Shown here piece after piece: positions 8,935 to 19,811 of a stretch of 64,000 nt of DNA (positions are counted from its first letter, which is position 1; the number at the start of each line of letters is the position of its first letter). A program made the translations under genes and the position numbers. The stretch comes from Peribacillus acanthi. Lineage in GTDB: Bacteria; Bacillota; Bacilli; Bacillales; DSM-1321. Location of the stretch: contig NZ_QBBX01000013.1 in the NCBI RefSeq assembly GCF_003073175.1, positions 1 through 64,000 of the forward strand, written 5' to 3'. The notes beneath the pieces are model-generated. The model did no database searches. It was not told where the DNA came from and was given only the letters and a program-made list of their open reading frames with translations.

Positions 8935-8972
8935 AAGCCTTGTGAAAAAAATGGCCTTTCACAGGGCTATTC
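8935..8972 (+). terminator. Terminator of rep gene 1
   Basis: AGCCTTGTGAAA pairs with TTTCACAGGGCT; the same hairpin follows rep gene 2, so the terminator was duplicated with the gene. From here to 9670 no gene is present; the DNA is AT-rich and unassigned. Confidence 0.7.
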
Positions 8973-9674
8973 GTGTTACTTCCATCCTTGATTATTCACA
9001 ATGAAACACCCCTATTATCGCACTATTTTCTTCATAACCATGAAACAACCCCCATTTTGCACTGGGGGTTGATTTTTTTGTCCTACCTTATAACGGATCA
9101 TTACTTGTGGGAAAGTGAGTATCATCTATAAATCCCTCTGAATATGTGAGGATACCGTTCACATCTTTTTGAAAAAGTGGATACTATCCTGGTATAGGTG
9201 TGAATGTGTGAAGATTCCATCTAGATACCCCATCCTATTTGAGGGAAATGCTAGAGTAGTAAGGCTCATCGGCCATTTTGTTTTTGGAGCCTATTAGTAC
9301 TGATTCTTTTATTACTTTTGATTTATTTTATGAATATTGCTTTCTTTATAGAAGTTGATTTTTTACGAATAGATCCTTGAATCAAATGATTTTTCTTTCA
9401 TTAATTCTACATTTTTCCCAAAGTAAAATGAGCTCCCCTAAAGAAAGCCTTCAAGGGATCTTTGCAACTTATCCGTTTTTACATAGCACGTGGGAACTTT
9501 GTTGGCATATACCATCCTTTCCATTCTTATGTAACATCACTCTCTGACTGTTTATGCCTAAAAGGCTATCGCTTGTTTAATCGTCCAACATAAATAGAGA
9601 AGGAGCATACCCGTGGCCCATGCACCATGGGATATAAGCTTAACCGTGAAGAGGAAGTTAAATTGCACATAATA

Positions 9675-10190
9675 TGACGTTTCCGTTTACAATATGCACA
9701 CATCTGGTTCGTTCATGACGTTAACCTTCACATAGTGCACAATTTTAAAGATAAAACAGCTTTGATCCTCTCGCTCCCACTTTTTTTCGACATTTTTCAT
9801 ATTTATAAAATTTTTTTCATCTCCACGCCCCTAAACAAGAATCTTTTCATATATTAATAGTAACCATGTCTAAAATAACTAGTCTTGCTAGATTGGTTTC
9901 AAACGTCTAGACATTGCATGGACTTTCGTTCATGCTAGCGACGCTCCTTCATCTTCCAAGATTTATAACTGCAGAAGAACTCCCTATCTTTCATTTTTTT
10001 GTAGAAACATGACGTTTACTTTCACCACTGGTTGCACAATCTCTTGTGCAAGTCATATGTTTACCCCTTACGAATGTAGGTCAACATCCTAATTTGATAA
10101 GATTTATGAGGCAATCATGTTTGAGAGATGATGACGTTTGCCATCACAATATGCAAATAAAGGTGCAAACCTTGACGTTTCCTGTCTCAC
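9675..10190 (+). repeat. Iteron cluster upstream of rep gene 2
   Basis: The same TGACGTTT...TTCAC...TGCACAA repeat occurs at 9675, 9716, 10010, 10132 and 10173 (half copy). At 10032-10051 TTGCACAA and TTGTGCAA form an 8-bp perfect inverted repeat around a 4-base loop. There are fewer copies than at the first cluster. The intervening DNA (9743-10009) is gene-free and AT-rich. Confidence 0.75.
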
Positions 10191-10298
10191 AAAAAATATT
10201 TACGAATCTATCCATCCCAGCAGCCACAAGGGTTTAACCTGGTTTGTGCAACTTTTCTTTCTCTCTAATAAAGGACAAAATTCCCTAATCTACCAGTT

Positions 10299-10307
10299 TG
10301 CTATAAT
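10299..10307 (+). promoter_or_regulatory. Extended -10 promoter of rep gene 2
   Basis: TGCTATAAT lies 37 bases before the second rep ATG, conserved with the copy at 7764. Confidence 0.55.
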
Positions 10308-10343
10308 CTTACTAATAAATACGGTGAAAAAGGAGGGTTTAGA

Positions 10344-11468
10344 ATGAAAGAGTCTACGATTAAAATCGATGGTTTCCGCATGCACCACGCCATTTTAGAA
10401 GAATTCCGTCTGTTGCGTGACGAATCATACGAGCGCCCTCCTGCTTCCGCCTACGCCGTATACTTGACGATGTTGAAACAGCTTGATCAAGAAGGGAACC
10501 AGCGTGGGGTCCTGAAGGAATACAATTTGGCATCCTGGTCTAGGAAACTAGGAATCTCCTATTCTACTCTTTGGGGTGGAAAGAAGTATTTGGAAGACCA
10601 TCATTTCATCAGAGAGGAAATCCATGAAGGATTGCCAGTCCTCGTGTTGAAGGATGTGGAAAAGTACAACACCCCGGAAAAAAACGGAGGTTTACTCAAT
10701 TATCTCGTCATCCCGCACTCTCTTTTTGAGACGAACATCATCGGAGAATTCGTGCGCACAGCCAATCCAGAGGGGATCGAGCTTCTTCTATCTCTGCTAA
10801 ATCAATTTAGGACCGGAATGGGCTACAGCAAAACAGGGGAAATCGGCAACATCGTGCAAGAGCGTACGATGAAGACCTTGAAGGGACAATTGAACAAAAA
10901 TGCCAAGGGCGTCCGAAAAATTCTCGTGATTTTGGAGGCCTTGTTTGACATGGAAACGGTGGGGGTAGAGTTCCGTGGCCACCAGGTGTGGGTGAAAAAA
11001 TTTACGTTCAAATTGAAACCAGAGTGCGTGAAAGAAAATACCGACGAATTCCAAGTCCATCCTTTGATGGCCAAGCTATCAAAGGAACTGACTTACTTCC
11101 TAGATGGACACAAAATCCGTTATAAACCGAAGGACGGCTTAGACGTGATGATTTCCTTCAAGCAAGAGGTGGTCAACAAACTTCAATATCTGTTAGATAG
11201 CAGCAACAGCTATTCGACTAGGAATCTGTTCATCAAAAATTTCTTCATCCAGACGATGGACAACATTGGAAACCATATCGAGGAAGAACGGAAACGAAAA
11301 GGTACCTTCCATTTCTTCTCGATTGGCGCTTTCTTCCGAGAAGCGTTCCGAAGATTCCTTCCTCATGCCCTCGAGGAGCTTCCGTACGGGATGATTCACG
11401 AAGCCAACATGAGGGAATATATGAAGACTGGCCAAAAGCCCGCTCTTTTCCAACTGTTGAATACATAA
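10344..11468 (+). CDS. Putative plasmid replication initiator, copy 2
   Basis: 374 residues, with AAAAAGGAGGG before the ATG. It is nearly collinear with the 7809-8930 product; differences are mostly conservative (for example LTLLKQLHLEG versus LTMLKQLDQEG), plus one extra residue at the start (KESTIK). Differences cluster around residues 285-325 (helical region near DSSNSYSTRN). The promoter, ribosome site and terminator are duplicated too. Two divergent Rep copies with matching iterons in cis may be a recent duplication or a fusion of two related replicons. Confidence 0.65.
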   Translation: MKESTIKIDGFRMHHAILEEFRLLRDESYERPPASAYAVYLTMLKQLDQEGNQRGVLKEYNLASWSRKLGISYSTLWGGKKYLEDHHFIREEIHEGLPVLVLKDVEKYNTPEKNGGLLNYLVIPHSLFETNIIGEFVRTANPEGIELLLSLLNQFRTGMGYSKTGEIGNIVQERTMKTLKGQLNKNAKGVRKILVILEALFDMETVGVEFRGHQVWVKKFTFKLKPECVKENTDEFQVHPLMAKLSKELTYFLDGHKIRYKPKDGLDVMISFKQEVVNKLQYLLDSSNSYSTRNLFIKNFFIQTMDNIGNHIEEERKRKGTFHFFSIGAFFREAFRRFLPHALEELPYGMIHEANMREYMKTGQKPALFQLLNT

Positions 11469-11469
11469 T

Positions 11470-11506
11470 AAAGCCTTGTGAAAAAAATGAATTTTCACAG
11501 GGCTTT
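11470..11506 (+). terminator. Terminator of rep gene 2
   Basis: AAGCCTTGTGAAA...TTTCACAGGGCTTTT hairpin directly after the stop codon, homologous to the one after rep gene 1. Confidence 0.7.
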
Positions 11507-11577
11507 TCGGCTTGAGTTCACAACGGCTCCACTGTCCCTTATGTGACACTGGAACCAATTTATGGCCATAAAACGTA

Positions 11578-11616
11578 CGAATCCCTTCGCAAATAGCGCG
11601 GAGGGATTCTTTTTTC
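11578..11616. terminator. Strong intrinsic terminator
   Basis: GAATCCCTTCGC pairs with GCGGAGGGATTC (one bulge) and is followed by TTTTTTC. It separates the rep region from the gene-free stretch beyond. Confidence 0.65.
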
Positions 11617-11619
11617 TAA

Positions 11620-12430
11620 TATTGTATATCGGTAATGCACTTGTGGATTTGGGGAAAATTTTCTTATAGAGTTGTGAAAATGGGAATATAGCAACCCTTA
11701 ACGTGTGTAAATGTGAATCCATCACTCCTTGTTTTCTGAACAAGTGGAAATGACGATAAAGGCGATCTTAGCCCAAGGCTCGGAATCTTGGGAATCGTGG
11801 TCTCACCCCTCTTTTCCCAAGTGAGCCTATTATTTACTGTATTATTTTATTACTATTGAAAATTTTTATTACTAATGAGAATTTTACGGGTGTTGTATTT
11901 TTACGAGAGAATTGTATAAAGGGATAATTTTAATAAATACAAATCGTATACAAGTCTATATGGAGGCTTATGCTTCTTTATTACTCATTACCAGAAAGGA
12001 TTCTTAAATGAAGATTTAATGAATGGTTGTAAAGGATATGATAGAGGATTAACCAAATGAAAAGGCACTTGTTACGCTATTTCAAAATCGAAGAATCGAT
12101 AATCATACAATTTAGGATAGCCGGATCCTCTTTCATCTAAAATTTGCCGTTTTTTCAATGACACTACTCATGGTTTGATTTTGCTTTCACACCTTCACTC
12201 TCCATTTCTGTTCAACTTTAGGATGGAAGTTGCACATCCCCGTATAAAATAGACGTTTGCTTTCACATCCTGCACAAAATCCTATAACTAAATCCCTGGT
12301 CTTATCAAATACCCTGAGATATGGTTCACATTGTGCGATTCATCATCATTGTGTTTAAGGCGATAGATGAATCTATTTTTTAGTGGCTAAACCCATAATG
12401 TAAGATTAAATTTTGATACGTAATCCAAAA
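11620..12430. other. Gene-free stretch with one iteron
   Basis: No reading frame looks real. A single iteron-like copy (AGACGTTTGCTTTCACATCCTGCACAA) is at 12251-12277, and a partial TTTGCTTTCAC element is near 12180. Otherwise AT-rich and unassigned. Confidence 0.6.
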
Positions 12431-15360
12431 TAAAACAACCTTCCAACGTTGGTTCCTTCTTTTCTTCGAACCTTCCTTTATACGTTTGTTTATTCAAACT
12501 TTAACCCGATTTACTATCCCGCTCCTTTTCCCTGTTGGTGAGAAATCTTTTTACTGACCAACGGGTGGACTGGATGAATCTTATTTTATTTCTTCGTAAA
12601 CGTCTTGCTTTCAATAAGAAAAGCTAAGAGGAACTCGTTCAAGCTGACATAGATGATTTGATGGTGTTGAAAAAATTAATAGCAAATAAATTATGTGACT
12701 TTAAACGAGTACATTCGACCCTACATGGAATAGATTCAAAATCTTTATCAACCACTTAATTTAAAGTAGAATGTTTGAATTCCTTAGAGGAAAATCAGTT
12801 CCTCCTATAAGGGTGTTGTTGAAAATAGGTGAATGCCTTAATTAGCCTTTAACATACTTGCAAGCTATTGTGATTTACTTATCTTGATACAATGATTTCT
12901 AACTTCCTTCTTTTAAACGTTTCTTCCAATCTTCGTTTCTTCTAATGTTTGTTTGAGTAGACTTTAAACGAGCGGGGGAATAATCACTTCTCACCTCCCT
13001 AATTTTTAAGGACCCTGTAATAATGCAGAGAGTTTAGGGTGATTTATCTGAGAAAAGCTGTCTAAATACATCCCCTAAATTTCATGGAAGAAATACTTAC
13101 CTATGAGTTTAAGTTTCTATCAATAAGAAGAAATCTTTAAAGGAAGAAAACAACGTTTATTCTTTTAAGGGTCTTCAAAACATATTTCTTGGGGTTCTGC
13201 ATAAGTCATCCATTTGAAAAATCCATGATCCTATTCTTACCACTCTCTTTCCATCGTTCTGATCCAGATGCCGTGGAATATCAAAGACACCCGTAATAAC
13301 AAGAAAGAGAAAACAAAAAGGTGATTTTAAACATTATGATGAATAAACGAAGTAATAAACGTTTCTTCCTAAGAAGAAATATTCTTTAATGAAAATATTA
13401 TTTTTATGATATTAGGACAATTGCGAGGTGGTTGAGACGAAGTGGATGTTAACTAAGATAAGAAAAATCTTCATGTGAAGTATAGTCTTACTTGTTTTGA
13501 ATTGATACATTTCTTCTTGGAATCAGGCTATATATTTTGGCGATTGTATAAGAGCTAATTCAAAGGGGATGGAAATCTTTCATTCAGGAAGTAAAATAAT
13601 ATAATCCATTTTGTAATGGTCCCCATCTAATTAGTAGTAGGAATTACAGATAAGTCCTGTAAGGCAAGAACTAAGAATTTCAAATTGAATTTGATCCTAT
13701 CTCTCACCATATTTTAAACGTTTCTTCCTTTCTTCGAACGTTCGAATATTCGTTCCCTCCTTAATATTTTATCCCAGCCTAATAATTAGATCTTCATCCG
13801 ATTAGTAGTATTGTTTGAGGAAAACTGTAATCACGGACATTATTGGTTACATGAAGTTAGTACAAAAAAATGCAGCATAGCATGAGGTGATCATCAGTTT
13901 CCGAAAAATAAACGAAGAAATAAACGTTTCTTCTTAGGAACGAACCTTCCTTTATTCAATAAGTAGGAAATGTTATGAATCGATGAAGAATGGTCATTGT
14001 GTAGGAGAAGTTTGAATAACATACAAAAAGTGATTTCTACATTACTGATTTAATACAGATCCACTTAGCCTAAGCTTTTGGTTAACTCTTCTTTAGCATC
14101 TTCTTTCGAATGTATGATTCTTATTGAGAACATCTTAGATTTAATTAAGAATTTCTATTCTATGGTTACTGAAAATTTATGATATCTCTAGTTGTCTACT
14201 TTACACTGGTAATGTTTTCTTCAACATATATTTAACCTTCATATTAGTTCCAACGTTTCTTCCTTTCTTCCAATCTTCGTTTATAGATATGATGTTTGTT
14301 TTGTGACATTGATAGATGAGAACTTTCGCGGGGGAAGTTTTCATATTCATATATATTTTCTGTAGAAAAAAAGATTACGGTCCCACTTGGATTCAAACAA
14401 TAGACGAAAAAATAAACGTTCGATTCTCATAGTTAACCCAATTTAATGGTAAAAGACGCTCTCTGAAACCATCAATAAGCTATATAGAAAAGTATGGGGT
14501 TTACACTTAACAATCAATCTCAAATCCATTTCCAGAAAAATTATAGAAGAAACGAAGAAAAAAACGTTTATTCATTGGAATAAATCTTTCTTCTGAATTT
14601 TGAATTTGTTATTAACTTCAGAGAGGAGGATGTCATACGGTCAAAGTAAAATTGGTAACAGGTAATAGTTGTTGGGCCACTTAGAATTTAGGTAGAGATT
14701 AATGGTTACATTTTCGATATGTAAATATTCTTCATGGTAATCCAGTTTTGTATGAAAGATTTCTTAAGAGTTGATGATTTTCATTCTATAAACAAAAGAG
14801 CGAATATCGAAAACTCTTAGGTCTTTGTAATCCATTCTGGAGTATTTACTCAATTAAGAAAATTAAAAGAAGATGTATAATTGGCATTTGAAGTTCAACG
14901 CTCATTGTATTCTACAAAAGGGACTATTTGTTTTGGATTTATCAGAGTATCTGTATGAGGGATAATGACTAGGGACTTCATAATAACAATAAATAAACGA
15001 AGAAATAAACGTTTCTTGGAAACAACGAAGATTCTAATCTTTTTAGATAGTGTAGGGTCAAATAATAAAGGATTCTAAAAAATTCATACTCCATGATACT
15101 TCCAATTGAAATTAATAAAGTGCACTCCGGTGAAAGATTTAGAATAGATTTTTTTAATCCTCAACGATAAGGTACAATCCTTTCGCAGGGCTAGGCAGCT
15201 TTGTTTAGCAATATATTACTCTAATGGAACAACGTACATATTAATACGAGCTGCACAAAGTTCATTACTTAGATATAGAAGGAAGTTCTTTTATGAAAAC
15301 ATATTCAATTAATAAAAAGAAGGTTTCTTGGAATAAACGTTTCTTCCTATGAAGAAACCA
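12431..15360. repeat. Left arm of putative centromere repeat array
   Basis: Copies of an asymmetric repeat are scattered through 2.9 kb with no genes. The typical unit is AACGAAGAAATAAACGTTTC followed by TTCCTTTCTTCG-like sequence: a palindromic AAACGTTT core, a purine GAAGAAA side and a pyrimidine TTTCTTC side. I see copies near 12436, 12590, 12900, 13130, 13342, 13711, 13903, 14248, 14402, 14548, 14990 and 15311, in both orientations and about 150-400 bases apart. They lie next to parB and resemble in layout the multiple parS-like sites of type Ib partition loci. The 12.4-15.5 kb stretch otherwise holds nothing I can assign. Confidence 0.75.
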
Positions 15361-15520
15361 TTTTGTTTTGGGGAATTTCATATTAACGACTAGATGATTT
15401 GAAATAACTCACTCATTGGAGAAAGCAGGAAACGAAGTTGGGGTATCCAAAAAAATCTTCATGGAAGAATCAAGCAATCAAAAAGAGGATGCACTCAACA
15501 TCCTCCATTATGTACTACGA

Positions 15521-15841
15521 CTATTTATTTTCTTTTAAATACTTCTCCAAAGCTTCTTCAATCAAGATATAAATATTTTTCTCCTGCATGAGAGATTGCA
15601 TTTTCAGTTCCTTATGTAGGTCCGTACGTAAATCAAAAGAAACACGCTTTCTTTCCACCTTGGAATCTTCCTTTCTTGGTTGGTTCGTTTCGACCTTTAT
15701 TGGTTCCAATATTTCTTCTTTTCTACTAATCTTTTTTTCTTCTTTAGCTTCATCTTCTCCAACCATTTCAGCTAATGCTTGAGTAGGAGAAATTACCTTT
15801 TGTTGTCGCTTCATATTCTTGATGTCATTAACCTTTGACAC
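15521..15841 (-). CDS. parB: ParB-like centromere-binding protein (ribbon-helix-helix)
   Basis: 106 residues. The disordered, charged N-terminal 60 residues are followed by KRVSFDLRTDLHKELKMQSL and YILIEEALEKYLKE, a beta-strand plus two helices as in ribbon-helix-helix centromere-binding proteins of type Ib partition systems. Its start overlaps the end of parA by 14 bases, so translation is coupled. It is expected to bind the repeats on both sides, bridge them to ParA and repress the parA promoter, where a repeat copy lies. No large HTH ParB of the type Ia kind is present. Confidence 0.75.
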   Translation of the reverse strand: MSKVNDIKNMKRQQKVISPTQALAEMVGEDEAKEEKKISRKEEILEPIKVETNQPRKEDSKVERKRVSFDLRTDLHKELKMQSLMQEKNIYILIEEALEKYLKENK

Positions 15842-16622
15842 GTTCTATCAACTCCTCGTAGAAACTTTCATATTGATCCAATGCCTGCTTCAGTTCTGAA
15901 TTTCCATTAAAGCCATAAAGGGATAGCCTTCCAACGGGAGCTTTTCGAGTAATGATGGTTTCAAACACTTCCTCAGGATAATCTTCTTGAATCATTTCAT
16001 TGAACGCCTTTGCGTCACTTCTGCGGACGTCATTCATGGTGCGGAGAATGCCCGCAACCTTCGTGTCACGCTTGCTGAAATTTCTAGCTCCCTCTACAGA
16101 ATCCATGAAGTTAGGGATGGCAGAATAACACCAGTTGGAGCATTCAAAAAGTACAACGACAAATTCACTCGCACACAGCGCGTTTGTGGTTTGTTCACTT
16201 AAGGATGGTGGGGTATCAATCACGATAAAATCGTATTTCTCCCTTACCTGGTCCAATGCCTCGTCTAGTATCAAACTTGGGTTCCCTTTGAATGGAATCG
16301 TGTCACCCGAATAGGTTTTTCCTGTATAAATCCATCTTGGAAATGTAGCCAGAAAGTTATTGGCTGGAAGCAAGTCAAGCTTATCACTTATAGGGACAAT
16401 AAATTCGTCAACATTGTTATGCTGCATAGCTTCTAGGACGGATTTTCCCATGAATTCATTGGAGGGCTGTTCAGAAAGTAATTCAGTCAAGTTTCCTTGA
16501 GAGTCCATGTCGACGGCCAAAACACGGTACCCATTTTCAGTCAGTAAGTGTGAAAGAATTCCTGTGGTCGTGGACTTTCCGCAACCACCTTTTTGAATTC
16601 CCATCGTTATTGTAATTGCCAA
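15828..16622 (-). CDS. parA: ParA partition ATPase
   Basis: About 264 residues from the TTG at 16622 (AAGGTG 6 bases upstream); a TTG at 16646 would add 8 residues. The deviant Walker A motif GIQKGGCGKSTTT is near the N-terminus, VDMDSQGNLTELL follows (switch I region), and FIVIDTPPSL is the Walker B/A' motif. The small size without an N-terminal HTH fits type Ib ParA. The ATPase forms a dynamic pattern on the nucleoid that moves plasmid copies apart. It is in one operon with parB; a centromere-type repeat overlaps its 5' end and promoter. Confidence 0.9.
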   Translation of the reverse strand: MAITITMGIQKGGCGKSTTTGILSHLLTENGYRVLAVDMDSQGNLTELLSEQPSNEFMGKSVLEAMQHNNVDEFIVPISDKLDLLPANNFLATFPRWIYTGKTYSGDTIPFKGNPSLILDEALDQVREKYDFIVIDTPPSLSEQTTNALCASEFVVVLFECSNWCYSAIPNFMDSVEGARNFSKRDTKVAGILRTMNDVRRSDAKAFNEMIQEDYPEEVFETIITRKAPVGRLSLYGFNGNSELKQALDQYESFYEELIERVKG

Positions 16623-16626
16623 TCTT

Positions 16627-18150
16627 TTCACCTTCGTTTCTTCCAACGTTCTTTTCTTCTTTTCTTTGTATATTTTAAACTAAATAGTAGATTTTGTTAA
16701 GGAGGAACAAGATATTCCTTGAATTATGTGCGTATATTCCCATAAATCGAATTGCCATTTCATAACCAGGTCAAGAATCCTCCTAGTATGATTCAACGAG
16801 GAAATCTAAACTAGTATGATTAAAAGAACTGCAAAGAATGGTCTGTGTTTTTAGTAACATAAACAAGACGAAGAAAAAAATATTTCTTCGTATCTATAAA
16901 CGTTGGTTTCTTCTAATCTACTTATCTCATTCTCTTTGATGAAATTATCTATTATTAACTTAACTGAAAGGTGGGATAAGTAGTTTTGAGGAGAGATCAA
17001 GAAAAGGGGGATGGTATCCAAGGGAAGAAAAATATTAATAGGAATCAATGAAGTAGATTAACTAGAAATCTGCTCCATCCTTTGCAATAACTATGGGAAT
17101 AGAATCAATATGTATAATCTGTCCAACAATATAGAAACGTTGTTTTAAATCTTCCTTTCTTCTTTTCTTCTAACAAAAATTGTATCATGGATTTCTATGC
17201 AAGAATTAAACAAGATAGATTCAGGCAGCCTAATATTCATAGTAATCCTATTGATAGAGTGTCGAGTGACCGAATATCTGAAATCCAATGTATGAGATCT
17301 TGATTGGGGAACAAAACCATTGCAAGTCGGTATAAGGAAGTCTAATTTGTAGTAAAAAAACCATCACCAGGGAAAGTGTTTTCAAATACAAATTGGCCTA
17401 AAGAGCGAGATGAACAATCCTCATTAACAAACAATCTATATTCCAATCAATAAACGTTGTTTTATTTCTTCTTTTCTTCCTTCGTTTATCTATCAAAGGA
17501 ACTGCTATATAAAATCTATAAATCAAAGAGGGGAGTTTAAAAGCGAAGAAATTCATTACTAGCTACAGAATAGACAATAAATTCAAATTTTATACGTAAA
17601 TCTATTATATTTAATCTTTAGAAATATAGAGGAGAATAAAATATTGAATTAATTCGTATCAGTCGTGGATTATGTAAGGATTGGATCTCATCTATTAAAT
17701 AGATGAACCTATTAATCTCCTTAATAAAGGTGGCACGATTCTTTATTGTTACTAGGTTGTCTGCCTCAAAAAATAGTAATTAGTAACTTTTCCAACAATG
17801 GTAGTGTAGGGAGTGAAAATTCAAAAGATGACACAGGGCTATCAACGGTGTTGGATTCAATTCTTAAAATCCGCACAAATCAATAAATCACATCCAACGT
17901 TTCTTCTTTTCTTCCTTCGAATCTTCGTTCCTTCGTTTTATGTTTATATATATCGGTGTAAAGAATACACTTCCTAAACATTCACGCGGTGACCATACAT
18001 ATAAACGTAGGAAGATATTTGACTAAGCCGAAAGTAGGCAAATCCCAACAACACTAGTTCGATAATTTTTTCAATCAAGGTTTCTTCTTTTCTTCGTTTA
18101 AACGTTTGTATAAATATTCGAATCTTCCTTTCAACGTTAGTTCTTGGTGA
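16627..18150. repeat. Right arm of putative centromere repeat array
   Basis: The same repeat family continues beyond parA with copies near 16627-16670 (across the parA start), 16866, 17134, 17449, 17893 and 18078-18150 (the last nearly doubled). On this side most copies read AACGTT then TTTCTTCTTTTCTTCCTTCG on the given strand; 16866 shows the opposite side GACGAAGAAAAAAATATTTC. No gene is supported between 16650 and 18450. Confidence 0.7.
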
Positions 18151-18401
18151 AGGGTAGAATAAGAATTGGATATCGAATTGAATTGGAAAAAGAGACAGTT
18201 TTAGCATTAAGCCGTTCTCTTTTGGAGTACCTGCATAGCACAATTACAAGAGCAGTGGTTTTTCCAACTGAATTCGATCTGCATATCTGCTTATACATTT
18301 GAGAAGCAGGAAATCAAAAAAAACTTCATAATCCGGCAAATAGCCCCCAAGATCCGTATTAGAATCTATTGGCTACAGTAGAGAGTTTAAACCATCCAAA
18401 A

Positions 18402-18456
18402 AAATAAATCGGATGCAACCTTAAAGGTTGTTCCTTAAGGTTAGGGAACAACCTTC
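18402..18456 (-). terminator. Terminator after 18459-18998 gene
   Basis: AAGGTTGTTCC and GGAACAACCTT form an 11-bp stem, and on the minus strand a T-rich tract follows (GATTTATTTTTTTGG). Confidence 0.65.
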
Positions 18457-18458
18457 AT

Positions 18459-18998
18459 TTATTCCTTAGGGTATGTGGCATAAAACTTATCCAATCGGTC
18501 CTTTAACTCGGAAAGGCTAACAGATGAAAAATCTTTTCTTGCGACCGCTTGATCAAAAGCTTGGAGGAATTTTCTGGTTTCCTGTAAGGAGCGAATCTGC
18601 TTTTCTGTGAGAGATCCGTGGTGGGCACTGTTCATCGCATCCACTAATACTTGGTCTACCGATTGCAGGGAGTCATGATAATTAGAGAGAAACGGAACAT
18701 ACTTACCAATATATTTCTCATTTCCATAAGTCCTCGACATATGAGGATAATGGTAAAAACGTATCCATTCAAGCTGATTAGCCAGGATTTCTTGATCTTT
18801 GTTTTTTTCAAAATCAGATAATGCTTGTGATAACTGGTGAGAAGTAGACGAATGATCTAAAATGTATTGCCTGATTACGTCTTTTTGATATTCATTCTTT
18901 TGCCAGATGAAGAGTAAGATGGAAATAATAAGCAAACCTGTTACTAATGCTAACAGTACATTCCTTCTAGCCATTTGTGTTTTCGTATTCACGTCCAA
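18459..18998 (-). CDS. Membrane-anchored hypothetical protein
   Basis: 179 residues. A basic start (MDVNTKTQMARRN) precedes one transmembrane helix (VLLALVTGLLIISILLFIW) at about residues 14-33; the remainder is a helical extracytoplasmic domain rich in charged residues. It ends just before a strong terminator. No known family was recognised. It is separated from neighbours by gene-free DNA, so it appears to be a stand-alone gene. Confidence 0.65.
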   Translation of the reverse strand: MDVNTKTQMARRNVLLALVTGLLIISILLFIWQKNEYQKDVIRQYILDHSSTSHQLSQALSDFEKNKDQEILANQLEWIRFYHYPHMSRTYGNEKYIGKYVPFLSNYHDSLQSVDQVLVDAMNSAHHGSLTEKQIRSLQETRKFLQAFDQAVARKDFSSVSLSELKDRLDKFYATYPKE

Positions 18999-19245
18999 TT
19001 TCTCACCTCACGTGTATAGGTCTCCTCTCAACATTAACAAATATACAGATGTTTCAACTACTGGTAAAATTAAGTAAATTATTTGGTCCATGTCTTTTTG
19101 AATAGAGAAACTATTAGAAAGATAGCTTACTTAATAGTAGAGGCAGATTTAGATTTGAATAGAGAAATAGGGTTTGGTTTGATGTTGGCATCCATGATAC
19201 ATCAGTAGTTTTCTTGTTAGTTAGATGTAGATAAAGGGGAAATTT

Positions 19246-19689
19246 ATGAGAATCAGGATACTCATTATTGTGGCGATGATAGTTATTTCATTAGGTGAAG
19301 TGTTATTTATGGGTGTCAGTTCCAGACAGTATGCATTCCTCACACACTGGGATTTGCTTGCACCTATTCTATTGATTGTGATTTACATTGCTTTTAGTGG
19401 TATCAGTGATTTAGACCAACCCAAAACTTCTACGTGGAAAAATTCTATAAGTTTTATTTTGCTTCTATTCGTTCTAATGCTCTATATCTTTTCACTACCT
19501 CAATATTCCTATCTTAAAGCGGTTATCTACATTCAAGAAAAAGAGAATGTTGATGTAGTGGATGGAAAAACTCCCAAAACCATCAAGACAGAAGAAGGTA
19601 AGAGATACTTGATTGAAATCAAGGACTCTAAGATGATTGTTGTTTTTAATTCAAAGACAGGCTCTTATTATAAAGTGGTGCGAGAATAG
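19246..19689 (+). CDS. Hypothetical membrane protein
   Basis: 147 residues with AAAGGGGAAATTT before the ATG. Three hydrophobic segments (about residues 4-24, 38-53 and 65-86) are followed by a soluble C-terminal domain of about 60 residues (NVDVVDGKTPKTIKTEEGKR...). No family recognised. The codon pattern and start signal look real. Confidence 0.6.
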   Translation: MRIRILIIVAMIVISLGEVLFMGVSSRQYAFLTHWDLLAPILLIVIYIAFSGISDLDQPKTSTWKNSISFILLLFVLMLYIFSLPQYSYLKAVIYIQEKENVDVVDGKTPKTIKTEEGKRYLIEIKDSKMIVVFNSKTGSYYKVVRE

Positions 19690-19811
19690 GGATGTGTTGG
19701 TTTTTAGGGAGTGGAGCCAGAAGGAGGGGAAGGGGATGGTATTCACATACTTGAATGACCATGACCCTTTCCACTCCCAAACACTTTCCTTCAAACCTAG
19801 GTTATTTTTAA

